In this document: piece after piece, positions 1 through 7,064 of the stretch
Layout: each line of letters opens with the position of its first letter
Position numbering within the stretch: position 1 is the first letter of the stretch
From: a virus
DNA: 64,000 nucleotides
Direction: 5' to 3' (one strand)
Virus record (IMG/VR): IMGVR_UViG_3300008107_000157
Location: 1 to 64,000 of that record
Made by a program: the position numbers and the translations under genes
The notes under the pieces: model-generated
What the model was told of the DNA's origin: nothing
Databases searched by the model: none
What the model saw: only the letters and a program-made list of their open reading frames with translations

Positions 1-97
1 TGTGAAGTTATTGTATTGTGGAACTTCAATGATATTTTGTCGGTTGTTCGGTCACGCCTTATAAGAGAAGGGTATTCATTAACCAACTAAGTCTTAA
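1..97. other. Non-coding left end with a hairpin
   Basis: I see no open reading frame of useful length on either strand. Positions 3-9 and 22-28 form a perfect 7-base inverted repeat (TGAAGTT / AACTTCA) around a 12-base loop. The minus strand from about 95 down has a tRNA-like D-arm string and an anticodon-like arm, but no T-arm or acceptor stem can be drawn, so I do not call a tRNA. The stretch lies beyond the terminator of the bS21 gene and could lead into the next transcription unit outside the window. Confidence 0.4.
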
Positions 98-123
98 TAA
101 AAAAATCCTATATAAGATAGGAT
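98..123 (-). terminator. Rho-independent terminator after bS21
   Basis: On the minus strand ATCCTA and TAGGAT (positions 123-118 and 110-105) form a 6-bp stem around a 7-base loop, followed at once by a run of T (A at 99-105 on the plus strand). It sits about 40 bases after the bS21 stop codon, as expected for the end of this minus-strand operon. Confidence 0.7.
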
Positions 124-165
124 ATTCGAAAATAAATATATAAATTTTTTAGAAAACTAAAGAAA

Positions 166-363
166 TTATTTGTTTTTATCAAAAATATTTTGTAATTTCT
201 CTTTTCTTATAGCTTTTTGAGTTTTAATTCTTTTAGTTACAGATGGTTTTTCAAACTCTTTTCTATCTCTAAGTTGCTCAATTTGCTTTACGCTTTTTAC
301 TTTATTCTTGTAAGCTTTTAATGCTCTTTCGATGTTTCCATCTTTTACATCAATAATCAACAT
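166..363 (-). CDS. rpsU: Ribosomal protein bS21, phage-encoded
   Basis: The 65-residue basic protein matches bS21 over its length. The start MLIIDVKDG, then the pattern ALKAYK, QLRDRKEFEKPSV and a lysine-rich helical tail follow the Bacteroidetes form of S21, which typically begins M-I/L-I-I-x-V-K-x-G and carries R-x-x-x-x-F-x-K-P-S-V. bS21 binds the small ribosomal subunit next to the 3' end of 16S rRNA, where start sites are selected. Phage copies are thought to exchange into host ribosomes and favour phage mRNA. It is the last gene before a terminator, downstream of the prohead genes. Family assignment is strong; the effect on translation is inferred. Confidence 0.85.
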   Translation of the reverse strand: MLIIDVKDGNIERALKAYKNKVKSVKQIEQLRDRKEFEKPSVTKRIKTQKAIRKEKLQNIFDKNK

Positions 364-369
364 AACTTT

Positions 370-741
370 TTATTGGTGATTTACTAACTTATATTTTGTT
401 TTATATAATAAAGATACAACTGTATCGATATCGTTTTGAATCCAGCTATCTTGTAATTTTGGATTCTGTCTTAACTTTGCAACCATTACACATAATTTTT
501 CAAAATAATTAATTATGTTTTTGATATCATTATTTTTATCCAATACTCCGATACCAGATAATTGTATTAAACCTTCTTTACCCTGATATACTTCTACTAA
601 TCCATCAATTAATCCACCAATTGAATCATAGTATTCACCCAATGCAACGTGTGCTGAATGTGCTCCCACACCCCTAACACCTAAATGAAATGAATGAGTT
701 TGCGTTCTACTTTGTAATAGTAATGATGCTAATTCTTCCAC
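370..741 (-). CDS. Dps/ferritin-like small phage protein (DUF5856-like)
   Basis: The protein has 123 residues. Near the N-terminus the pattern T-H-x-F-H-L, then H-x-A-H-x-A-L-x-E-Y-Y and I-D-G-L-V-E resembles the metal-site helices of Dps/ferritin-like proteins. The match is to a small family seen in T4-like marine phages, sometimes annotated as starvation-inducible DNA-binding protein or DUF5856 (name from memory). A role in DNA protection or iron binding is possible but unproven, and the fold is inferred from His/Glu spacing. The start is GTG and overlaps the upstream gene's TAG stop by one base, which suggests coupled translation. Confidence 0.5.
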   Translation of the reverse strand: MEELASLLLQSRTQTHSFHLGVRGVGAHSAHVALGEYYDSIGGLIDGLVEVYQGKEGLIQLSGIGVLDKNNDIKNIINYFEKLCVMVAKLRQNPKLQDSWIQNDIDTVVSLLYKTKYKLVNHQ

Positions 742-1169
742 TATTTTTTATTTTTCGATTCTCTTAACCCTAATCTTTTTCTCATAACTTCTTCGGAAAC
801 ATCTGCAATTTCAAAGTATCTATTCAATACATGTCCCATATCTTCGTAAAGAGCTTCCAATCTTTGTTCTTGTGCTTTTGCTTCTAATGCTTCTTTTTGG
901 AATTTTTCGTGCAATCCTTTTAACTCCTTCATATTACGTTTAATAGTAACTCTATCAAACCAATCACCACCTTCTCTCAAAGTGTATTCTTGTGCCGCAT
1001 CTGCAATACCACCCAAAGTTTCTGCAACAGTTCTAATATCAGATTTTCTATTCATTTGTTCACCAAATTGGCCAAATGTAGAAATTATTTCCAAAAAGTG
1101 TTTTTTGATTTCGGTAGGAAGTTGTTGAAATTCTTCTTCCTCATTCAATAAATCTTTTAACTTTATCAT
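741..1169 (-). CDS. Conserved hypothetical protein, helical
   Basis: This 142-residue, highly charged protein is predicted to be almost entirely alpha-helical. Residues from about 75 to 135 are rich in E, K, L and A in a coiled-coil-like pattern. It begins MIKLKDLLNEEE, a short amphipathic start like that of other small head-module proteins in this window (compare the start of the gene at 2447-2854). I recognise no function. Its place between the prohead protease and bS21 suggests a head or packaging accessory role. Confidence 0.7.
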   Translation of the reverse strand: MIKLKDLLNEEEEFQQLPTEIKKHFLEIISTFGQFGEQMNRKSDIRTVAETLGGIADAAQEYTLREGGDWFDRVTIKRNMKELKGLHEKFQKEALEAKAQEQRLEALYEDMGHVLNRYFEIADVSEEVMRKRLGLRESKNKK

Positions 1170-1171
1170 AA

Positions 1172-1435
1172 TTATCTCTTTACAATTTTATTTTTTTTCA
1201 ATTTTTGAACTGCTTGAGCTAATTCTTGCGGAGTCATTCCCAAAGCATCTATTAGTTTTGCTATTACTAATTGTTCTTTTCTTCTACCTAAGTTATATGA
1301 TTTGATAACATTCAATGCTCTATCTAAAAATCTTTCAACTTTAGATGGGATTGCTACATCCATATCCTCCAAATCTTCCTTTATTACTTTTGAGGTAATT
1401 TCTTTGCCAGGTATTAAATTTATTAGCTTTGCCAT
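1172..1435 (-). CDS. Conserved hypothetical small protein
   Basis: The protein has 87 residues. The C-terminal half looks like a small helical bundle, with a segment around residues 66-82 (ALGMTPQELAQAVQKLKKN) that resembles a helix-turn-helix or short three-helix domain. No enzyme motif is visible. It lies between the prohead protease and the 142-residue gene with only a few bases on either side, so it is part of the head operon. Function unknown. Confidence 0.65.
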   Translation of the reverse strand: MAKLINLIPGKEITSKVIKEDLEDMDVAIPSKVERFLDRALNVIKSYNLGRRKEQLVIAKLIDALGMTPQELAQAVQKLKKNKIVKR

Positions 1436-1439
1436 TTTA

Positions 1440-2030
1440 TTAGTTTAATTCTATTATAATTTCTCTCATTAAATCCTGTGATTTACACCATTTACCACAT
1501 TCTTCTGCAACTTTTTTCCATTGCTTTGATTCGTTCATCGGAGCCATAAATGCTCCATGCGTAGATGGATTTGATACAAAATCCCATCCAACTAATTCAA
1601 AGTCTTCCTGAACCATTAAAGTACCATCATTAAGTTCTTTTACTGAACCTAATCCTCTACTACTAATACCTAAACGAATATTATTTTTTAGTAATTCTCT
1701 AAGAATGTTTCCCGATGGAGTTGAAAGGATTTCTACTACACCAACAACATCATCACCATCCCAACCAATTTCTCTAATATTATGTGAAACGTTTTTAAGG
1801 TTAATAACAGGGGAATCTGGATGGTCTAACTCACCCAATGCTCTTCTTTCTTTAATAAGTTGTCCGTATTTTTGACACTCTCTTTCTAAGATTTCTTTAG
1901 GATATCTTCTATTATTTTGGTTAGGAGCACCTGCTCTTTGTAGGATACCTTTAACCAAATAAGTTCCGTTATCTTGTTCTACTAATTTAGCTTCGAACAA
2001 ATGCGTTTCTATTAATAATCCTTTATTCAT
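1440..2030 (-). CDS. 21: Prohead core protease, T4 gp21-like
   Basis: The 196-residue protein is close in size to T4 gp21 (212 residues). It has the family's catalytic signatures: L-G-E-L-D-H-P with His70, and G-I-S-S-R-G with Ser123 or Ser124, followed by an acidic segment and G-W-D-F-V-S-N-P near residue 150. This serine protease is built into the prohead core and cleaves scaffold and capsid precursors before DNA packaging. In T4 the order is portal, core proteins, protease, scaffold, capsid; the same order is followed here through the protease. The major capsid gene is not in this window and should lie elsewhere. Confidence 0.9.
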   Translation of the reverse strand: MNKGLLIETHLFEAKLVEQDNGTYLVKGILQRAGAPNQNNRRYPKEILERECQKYGQLIKERRALGELDHPDSPVINLKNVSHNIREIGWDGDDVVGVVEILSTPSGNILRELLKNNIRLGISSRGLGSVKELNDGTLMVQEDFELVGWDFVSNPSTHGAFMAPMNESKQWKKVAEECGKWCKSQDLMREIIIELN

Positions 2031-2450
2031 TTATCTTATATCTTTTTTTACCTTTTCTACCGCTTTATCCGTCAATCCTTTATCTTCCCACGCTTTTAAT
2101 AATGCGGTTTTTATATGGTTTTTTAATTCAGTTTCATCCAATTTTCCGTTTGTACTATCACTCATTTTTGTTATTTGAGTTTGTACATATCCCATTTTTA
2201 AAATTCTATCAGCAACTCCGTTATTTATTCCATCGTTACTATCTAACAATTTAGCTATATCATTCATAGCTTGTTTATTATTAGATATAGATTCTAATAT
2301 TTTGATAACAGCTTTTCTATATTCACTATTACCATTTATGTAACTACCTACTTTTTTAACTAATTCATTAAAAAAATAGATAACCACTTTACCCAATATA
2401 GCAAAGGATATAGTTAAAAGTATTCCTTCAACTACACCTTCGTTAACTAC
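2031..2450 (-). CDS. Frameshift-dependent membrane/core extension
   Basis: An open frame of 139 codons begins directly at the A10 tract at the end of the upstream gene and runs to the prohead protease start. It contains no ATG or GTG before its hydrophobic segment; the first usable start is TTG at 2396, inside that segment. Read from 2450 it starts VVNEGVVEGILL and continues with a roughly 20-residue hydrophobic stretch that could be a membrane helix, followed by a charged helical domain. I interpret it as the -1 frameshift extension of the 135-residue gene upstream, giving a 274-residue fusion. A single-base assembly error in the A tract is the alternative. Confidence 0.6.
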   Translation of the reverse strand, partial: VVNEGVVEGILLTISFAILGKVVIYFFNELVKKVGSYINGNSEYRKAVIKILESISNNKQAMNDIAKLLDSNDGINNGVADRILKMGYVQTQITKMSDSTNGKLDETELKNHIKTALLKAWEDKGLTDKAVEKVKKDIR

Positions 2451-2463
2451 TTTTTTTTTTGAG
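2447..2463 (-). other. Candidate -1 frameshift site (A10, A AAA AAG)
   Basis: The minus strand reads CAA AAA AAA AAG TAG in the zero frame. The heptamer A AAA AAG is the slippery sequence of E. coli dnaX, with codon phase X XXY YYZ and the stop codon immediately after it. A -1 slip passes the stop and enters the open frame 2450-2031. I did not find a clear downstream pseudoknot by eye. Transcriptional slippage on the A10 tract could give the same product. Confidence 0.6.
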
Positions 2464-2854
2464 CCCCTTCATTTTTGGCTCTCAATGCTGCTAAATCAGA
2501 ACCTTCAATCTCACCATCTTTATCGGTATCGATTTGCTTTTGCTTATCAGTTAATTCAGCCACACTACTAAGTGCTTTACTGAATTCACTGGAAACTTGC
2601 CCATCTACATCCGATTCCATACCACTTGTATCTGCGCTGTATCCCCCATCACTTTCATTATATCCTCTCAACTTACCTTCTGATTTTGCTTTAGCGGCTT
2701 TATCTACAGCGTTAAAGAATGCTTTCTTTTCAGTATCGCTCATAGACTCAATTGATTTACCAGTTCTATCCAACATTGCTTTGAACATTTCTTGATAATC
2801 GTTTTCTTCTTTAACAACTTGTTTGATAAGTTCTTTTAATTGAGTTAATTTCAT
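2447..2854 (-). CDS. Prohead core-like acidic protein with an EF-hand-type loop
   Basis: The 135-residue, acidic, helix-rich protein begins MKLTQLKELIKQVVKEE. Near its C-terminus it has D-T-D-K-D-G-E-I-E-G-S-D, which fits the calcium-binding loop D-x-D-x-D-G-x-I-x-x-x-D of EF-hand or dockerin-type repeats. It ends in three lysines coded by the A10 slippery tract. It sits two genes before the prohead protease, where T4 has its small core proteins (gp67, gp68), so a scaffold or core role is likely. Two products are expected if the frameshift works: 135 residues and a 274-residue form with a hydrophobic segment. Confidence 0.65.
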   Translation of the reverse strand: MKLTQLKELIKQVVKEENDYQEMFKAMLDRTGKSIESMSDTEKKAFFNAVDKAAKAKSEGKLRGYNESDGGYSADTSGMESDVDGQVSSEFSKALSSVAELTDKQKQIDTDKDGEIEGSDLAALRAKNEGAQKKK

Positions 2855-2855
2855 T

Positions 2856-3806
2856 TTATTCTGATATTTTTCGTATTTGTTGTTCTAATCTTATAAGTCT
2901 TTCCTTTATCTTATAAATATTACTATTTGTTCTTTTCCAAAAAGACCCGTTAGAAACTCCGTTTTCTGATTTTAATTTACCATACCAACCTAAAAACTTT
3001 TCTATTTCTGCAAGTTGTTTGTTTATGTTTGAGATACCTCTATTTACTTTTGTAGTAGCTGGTGCATCTTCTTTTTTTAATGCAACCCAACGATTTTCAT
3101 TCATTACAAAGTTTCCATCTTTATCGGATACATAGTAGGCAACCATATTATACGAACCCCCTCTTTGCTTTTCAAGCTTTTCTACCTCTTTCTTAGCATC
3201 TTTATAGGATGAATATGAATCTTTGAAAACTCCCTTACCTTGTCCTCTACCTTTGTTATATCCTACATAGTATAAACCTTCTTTTACTACACTATACCCA
3301 GTCAATGCAGCTTGTTTTTTTCCCTTAGATTCTTCATCTTCTTTTCTACCAAATGCGTATGGAGTACCATATCCGGCAACATCGCCCGTTGTAGTAGCTT
3401 CATCAACTTTCAATTCAGCATCTTTATACATACCACTAACTTTAGCATCCAATTCTGCTGCTAATTTTTTCTTTTGTGCCGTTAATGTTTTTAAATGTTG
3501 GATGTGTTGTTTTTCTTCCGGAGTTCCTTTAGATTTTTTATATAATTCTAAATGTTTCTCCATAGAATCGATTACTTTTGCATAATCGGTTTGTATAGCT
3601 CTAACTGAACGTAATTCTGCTAATACGATTTCTTTGATTTTATCGGGCAAACCTTTATGAGATGTGGATGCAAAATCTTTAGCATCTTTATCACTCATTG
3701 AATCAGCTGCTTTCGCAACTTCAGGAGATGGATTTTCCATATCACCTTTTTGAGCGGCATGTACCATTCCCATAAATTTTTGTTGAGCTTTAGATTGTGC
3801 TGGCAT
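2856..3806 (-). CDS. Prohead core-like protein with an N-terminal DUF3008-type domain
   Basis: The protein has 316 residues. The first 55 match the short domain known from many marine phage and bacterial proteins as DUF3008: MPAQSKAQQKFMGMV, then SPEVAKAADSMS and DFASTSHKGLPD. A lysine/glutamate-rich helical segment (about 60-135) follows, then a Tyr/Gly-rich region (about 170-230) and a C-terminal coiled coil. It overlaps the end of the upstream gene by 17 bases. Lying between portal and prohead protease, it is probably an internal head or scaffold protein. The biochemical function of the domain is not known to me. Confidence 0.65.
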   Translation of the reverse strand: MPAQSKAQQKFMGMVHAAQKGDMENPSPEVAKAADSMSDKDAKDFASTSHKGLPDKIKEIVLAELRSVRAIQTDYAKVIDSMEKHLELYKKSKGTPEEKQHIQHLKTLTAQKKKLAAELDAKVSGMYKDAELKVDEATTTGDVAGYGTPYAFGRKEDEESKGKKQAALTGYSVVKEGLYYVGYNKGRGQGKGVFKDSYSSYKDAKKEVEKLEKQRGGSYNMVAYYVSDKDGNFVMNENRWVALKKEDAPATTKVNRGISNINKQLAEIEKFLGWYGKLKSENGVSNGSFWKRTNSNIYKIKERLIRLEQQIRKISE

Positions 3807-4665
3807 TTTTTAGTTCTTTTAAAAGTTCATAAGACATCATTAATGCCGACAAATGTGATTCTTTTAATTTCTTAACACTTTTAATTTTCTTAATGTTAGA
3901 AATTGTTTCTGCCAATTTGATTTTTGTTACTTTATCTGAAACTTTAGAACCGATTTGCTTTAGACCTTCTGATAAAGAATTAACTTCATTAGTAACATAC
4001 TCTTTTAATTTACCAGTATTGTTAATATTGTTGATATATTCTTTAAGTAATCTTTTTTGTTCTTCTGATAAATTATTGTATTTTTTGTTGAAGTTTTCTA
4101 CTAACATTTTGTAAGATAGCATTCTAACTTCTTCATCTTGCTTTTTATATTCTTCAAAAACTCTATCGTTTACTTTTTTATCTTTATTTTCAATCGATGA
4201 GTTAATCATATTTTCAACGATTGTAAATTTGGAATTAACTATATCCTTTGGTTCAAATGATTCTTTACTAATACTTGCTTCAAAAATTTTGTAGATTGAT
4301 GCTAAAGATTTATAATTTGAAATTGGAGATTTGGTAAACTCATCAATATTATAAGTTTCTTTTATTTGCTTAATAAGATTATATTTTTCTTTTGTGATTT
4401 TCTGCTCATCTAATCTTTTACGAGCTTCGCACACAGTTTCTACGAATTTCTCAGCTTTTGATTCTGAATTATATTTTTCATTAATCAAATACTGATATAG
4501 TTTTAACTCTTTTGAAAGTTCTTTTTTAGAAGAAAAAAATTCTTTTAATATCTTTTCAGCTTTTGAATTAGTATTACCAGACATAATTTCTGATGTAATT
4601 TGTCTTACTAATAATTCAAAAATGAATCCTGTGTTTTTAAACTTTGAGTGTTTAATATTTTTCAT
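3790..4665 (-). CDS. Conserved head-module protein (KHSKFxNTGxxFELLVRQ family)
   Basis: The 291-residue protein starts MKNIKHSKFKNTG followed by FIFELLVRQIT, a beginning I associate with a conserved but uncharacterised protein of T4-like marine phages next to the portal gene. The rest is lysine- and glutamate-rich and predicted helical. I chose the ATG at 4665 over the TTG at 4668, because it follows the candidate promoter and leaves a normal 46-base leader region after the portal stop. Position and composition suggest a scaffold or core role; no enzyme motif is visible. Confidence 0.65.
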   Translation of the reverse strand: MKNIKHSKFKNTGFIFELLVRQITSEIMSGNTNSKAEKILKEFFSSKKELSKELKLYQYLINEKYNSESKAEKFVETVCEARKRLDEQKITKEKYNLIKQIKETYNIDEFTKSPISNYKSLASIYKIFEASISKESFEPKDIVNSKFTIVENMINSSIENKDKKVNDRVFEEYKKQDEEVRMLSYKMLVENFNKKYNNLSEEQKRLLKEYINNINNTGKLKEYVTNEVNSLSEGLKQIGSKVSDKVTKIKLAETISNIKKIKSVKKLKESHLSALMMSYELLKELKNASTI

Positions 4666-4685
4666 CAATTATATAATTTCTCTGA

Positions 4686-4694
4686 TATAAATAT
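4686..4694 (-). promoter_or_regulatory. ATATTTATA motif, candidate phage promoter
   Basis: The exact nine-base motif on the coding strand lies 20 bases before the ATG at 4665, in the short gap after the portal gene. It is one of ten exact or near-exact copies in gaps of this window. Confidence 0.5.
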
Positions 4695-4711
4695 ACTTTT
4701 CTTTTAGATTA

Positions 4712-6466
4712 TTACTTCTTATCCAAATTCTCTGTTAAAATGGTCTTTTTATTACCATCCATATCCTTAAATACTTCTAAATAGGAAGATTTTCTCGGTT
4801 TGTAATTAACAGACCCTTCTTTTTGTTTAAGAGTTTTAATTCCTAATGGGTCTCTACCTTGTGGATGGTCATCTTTACCATATCTAACTACATCCTTCGG
4901 TCTGCCAACCCCATCTTCTTCTAATTCGTTTTTAATTTTACTAATTTCTTCTTCAACATCGGTAGGGCCGTCTGTTCCCGTTTCTTTTGCCGGGTCAACA
5001 CCTTGTGTTTCGATTGATGTTAAACGGAACATTTGTTTAGTATCCTCTAATACTGCAACTGTTTGTTCATCTTGTTCATCTTGCGCCATTCCCATAATAG
5101 ATTGATACATCCATTCTTTAGAGAACATTTTAGTTTGTTGCATTTGGGTAATCAATGCTACTTTAGAAGTATATAATTCAACCTTCTCTTGCTCATAGAT
5201 TTTAGATGGAATAGTTAATTCTAATGAAAAATCAGTTAAACTATCATCTTCAATTCCTTGTGAATATAAGTGAACTATTGCAATCTTTGTTAATTCTGAA
5301 ATCAATACTCTTTGAATTCTTTCGATGGTTTTTGCAAATCTAACATCTTGTGCTGCTAAAGTTGCCTTACCATTAATATCTTCTTCGTATCCTAAAAACG
5401 CTTTAGGAATCTTTAAAGATGACATCAATTTATTTTTAAGATAATTAATATCATCAATCATATTATATTCCAATCCCTTCAATGTATCGATAGATGTACC
5501 ATTATCACTACCACGAACTGGCATATAGTAATCTTCAATAAGGTTTTGAATATTATATTTTAAGTTGTACTCACCTGTTCTTTCATCAACGAAAGGAACT
5601 TTTTTAGATGAGTTAATAATTTTCTGCATATAGTTATCCACTTCGTTTGGTGGAATATTACCAACATCTACCTTAAAGATTCTCTTTTCAGGAGCTCTCA
5701 TTACTCTATGAATCAACATAGCATCTTCCATAAGAGATAATTGTTTCCAAACCCTTCTACCACCTTCAATCATCGATTTACCATAAGGTAGGAAGTTTGC
5801 ATCTGAATTTAAACGGAAGTGAGCTACTTCATAGTTTTCGTATTCTTTTTTATTTCCTGCGTTAGCTGGAGAATATCCACTATTTGGATTCATAAATGGT
5901 GAATATACGAATTTAACTCTTTGTGGATTTTCTATATCAAATCCTTCTACTCTGCTTGTTTCATATACAGACATTGGGATTACGTTTATAATACCCAATC
6001 CTTCAGCCATTTCTAATTGTAAAAATAAATCACCATATTTTACTAAATTTCTTGTCCAAGGCCATAATGTAAATTCGATATTCATTATATCGTAGAACAA
6101 ATTTTCTAATATTTGTTTTACATTATCATCTGGGTGATGTATCTTTAATATATTACCTTGTTCGTTTTTTGCAGTACATTCATCAGCGTATATATCTAAT
6201 GCCGATGAAAGTATCGGGTCCATGTCCATTGAATCGTAATCTCTAAACAAGTCAATTCTAACTTGCTGATAAGCCATTGCGGATTCTATCAAACCTCCAC
6301 TAAATTGTGGGGTTCTCATACGCATGTATCTATCTACTAAGTTTGTTGTTAAACTTTGGTGCTCATCGGTATCTATTACCTTAATACCTTTTTCGGTTTT
6401 TCGAACTATGGTATTGGTTGAAAATAGTTTTTGTAACCTACCAAAAAATGATTTATCTGATGCCAT
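4712..6466 (-). CDS. 20: Portal vertex protein, T4 gp20-like
   Basis: The 584-residue protein is slightly longer than T4 gp20 (524). It shows the family pattern: D-x-D-P-I-L-S-S-A-L-D-I-Y-A-D-E near residue 80, P-Y-G-K-S-M-I-E-G-G-R-R-V-W-K-Q-L near 240, the R-A-P-E-K-R-I-F-K-V-D-V-G segment, and I-P-K-A-F-L-G-Y near 370. Twelve copies form the ring at one capsid vertex through which DNA is packaged and to which the neck attaches. The C-terminal 70 residues are polar and probably disordered. It lies three genes upstream of the protease and two downstream of the terminase, as in other T4-like phages. Confidence 0.92.
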   Translation of the reverse strand: MASDKSFFGRLQKLFSTNTIVRKTEKGIKVIDTDEHQSLTTNLVDRYMRMRTPQFSGGLIESAMAYQQVRIDLFRDYDSMDMDPILSSALDIYADECTAKNEQGNILKIHHPDDNVKQILENLFYDIMNIEFTLWPWTRNLVKYGDLFLQLEMAEGLGIINVIPMSVYETSRVEGFDIENPQRVKFVYSPFMNPNSGYSPANAGNKKEYENYEVAHFRLNSDANFLPYGKSMIEGGRRVWKQLSLMEDAMLIHRVMRAPEKRIFKVDVGNIPPNEVDNYMQKIINSSKKVPFVDERTGEYNLKYNIQNLIEDYYMPVRGSDNGTSIDTLKGLEYNMIDDINYLKNKLMSSLKIPKAFLGYEEDINGKATLAAQDVRFAKTIERIQRVLISELTKIAIVHLYSQGIEDDSLTDFSLELTIPSKIYEQEKVELYTSKVALITQMQQTKMFSKEWMYQSIMGMAQDEQDEQTVAVLEDTKQMFRLTSIETQGVDPAKETGTDGPTDVEEEISKIKNELEEDGVGRPKDVVRYGKDDHPQGRDPLGIKTLKQKEGSVNYKPRKSSYLEVFKDMDGNKKTILTENLDKK

Positions 6467-6503
6467 TTCTTTTTGTTAAATAATTGTAATTGTTAAATAT
6501 ATG

Positions 6504-6525
6504 GAAAAAATTTGGAATTTCCAAA
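6504..6525 (-). terminator. Possible weak terminator before the portal gene
   Basis: On the minus strand TTTGGA and TCCAAA form a 6-bp stem with a 3-base loop, followed by TTTTTT, starting four bases after the stop codon of the upstream gene. The stem has only two G-C pairs, so termination may be partial. Confidence 0.4.
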
Positions 6526-6528
6526 AAT

Positions 6529-7023
6529 TTACCACTTTCTACAAGACCAATATCTTGCTTTCCATCTTGGACCTGGTGTATCACAATTATGTCTAGCTCT
6601 GAAAGATGCTCTTCTATCAGGATTTGATTTTTTAATTCTCATATTAGGGTCACCAAAGTTTACTTTAACAACATTTCCTTTGTCGTTCTTTACATATACT
6701 TTGAATTTCTTAACATCCCCTTGCATTGGTTTGCCCAACTTAACACTTCTTCCCTGATATTCTGCTTCATATACACAATTACATTCTGCTTCTGTTAAAT
6801 ATTGTGTGTACTCCCTCATAAACTGAACGAATTCTTTCATATCTTCTCCGTTCTCTACATCATATTCAGTTGGCTCGTTTTCATCGGCCTCTTTGATAGG
6901 TACACAATTTGGTACTTCTCTGCCATCTTTTTTCTTAGTACCTACCATTTCATATCCTTTCCAACAAGGATTATCCATTTCTTTCAATGGTGATAAGTTA
7001 ACTAATCCGCCTAATTTTATCAT
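6529..7023 (-). CDS. Cys-rich phage protein, CWxGY and ARYWSC motifs
   Basis: The protein has 164 residues when started at MIKLGGLVNL, the ATG at 7023. That start follows the candidate promoter; a longer frame to 7080 would overlap the terminase end. The N-terminal part has C-W-K-G-Y-E-x-x-G-T-K-K-K-x-G-R-x-V-P-N-C-V-P, and the C-terminus has G-D-P-N-M-R-I-K-K, then R-A-R-H-N-C and A-R-Y-W-S-C. Both motifs recur in proteins of marine T4-like phages. The paired Cys and His residues suggest a metal-binding fold. The function is not known to me; it lies between terminase and portal. Confidence 0.65.
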   Translation of the reverse strand: MIKLGGLVNLSPLKEMDNPCWKGYEMVGTKKKDGREVPNCVPIKEADENEPTEYDVENGEDMKEFVQFMREYTQYLTEAECNCVYEAEYQGRSVKLGKPMQGDVKKFKVYVKNDKGNVVKVNFGDPNMRIKKSNPDRRASFRARHNCDTPGPRWKARYWSCRKW

Positions 7024-7048
7024 TTTAAATCTTTTTATAGTTTCAACA

Positions 7049-7057
7049 TATAAATAT
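7049..7057 (-). promoter_or_regulatory. ATATTTATA motif, candidate phage promoter
   Basis: An exact copy on the coding strand lies 25 bases before the ATG at 7023, in the 41-base gap after the terminase gene. Confidence 0.5.
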
Positions 7058-7064
7058 ATAAAAA

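Noticed and set aside
1-98. tRNA-like sequence on the minus strand (TTAGTTGGTTA D-loop string and an anticodon-like arm reading CTT)
   Set aside because: No T-arm with TTC in the right place, a mismatch in the anticodon stem, and no convincing acceptor stem. A covariance-model scan would decide.
2394-2396. TTG at 2396 as the start of a separate 121-residue protein
   Set aside because: It lies inside the hydrophobic segment, and coding character continues upstream to the A10 tract, so frameshift expression or a continuous gene fits better.
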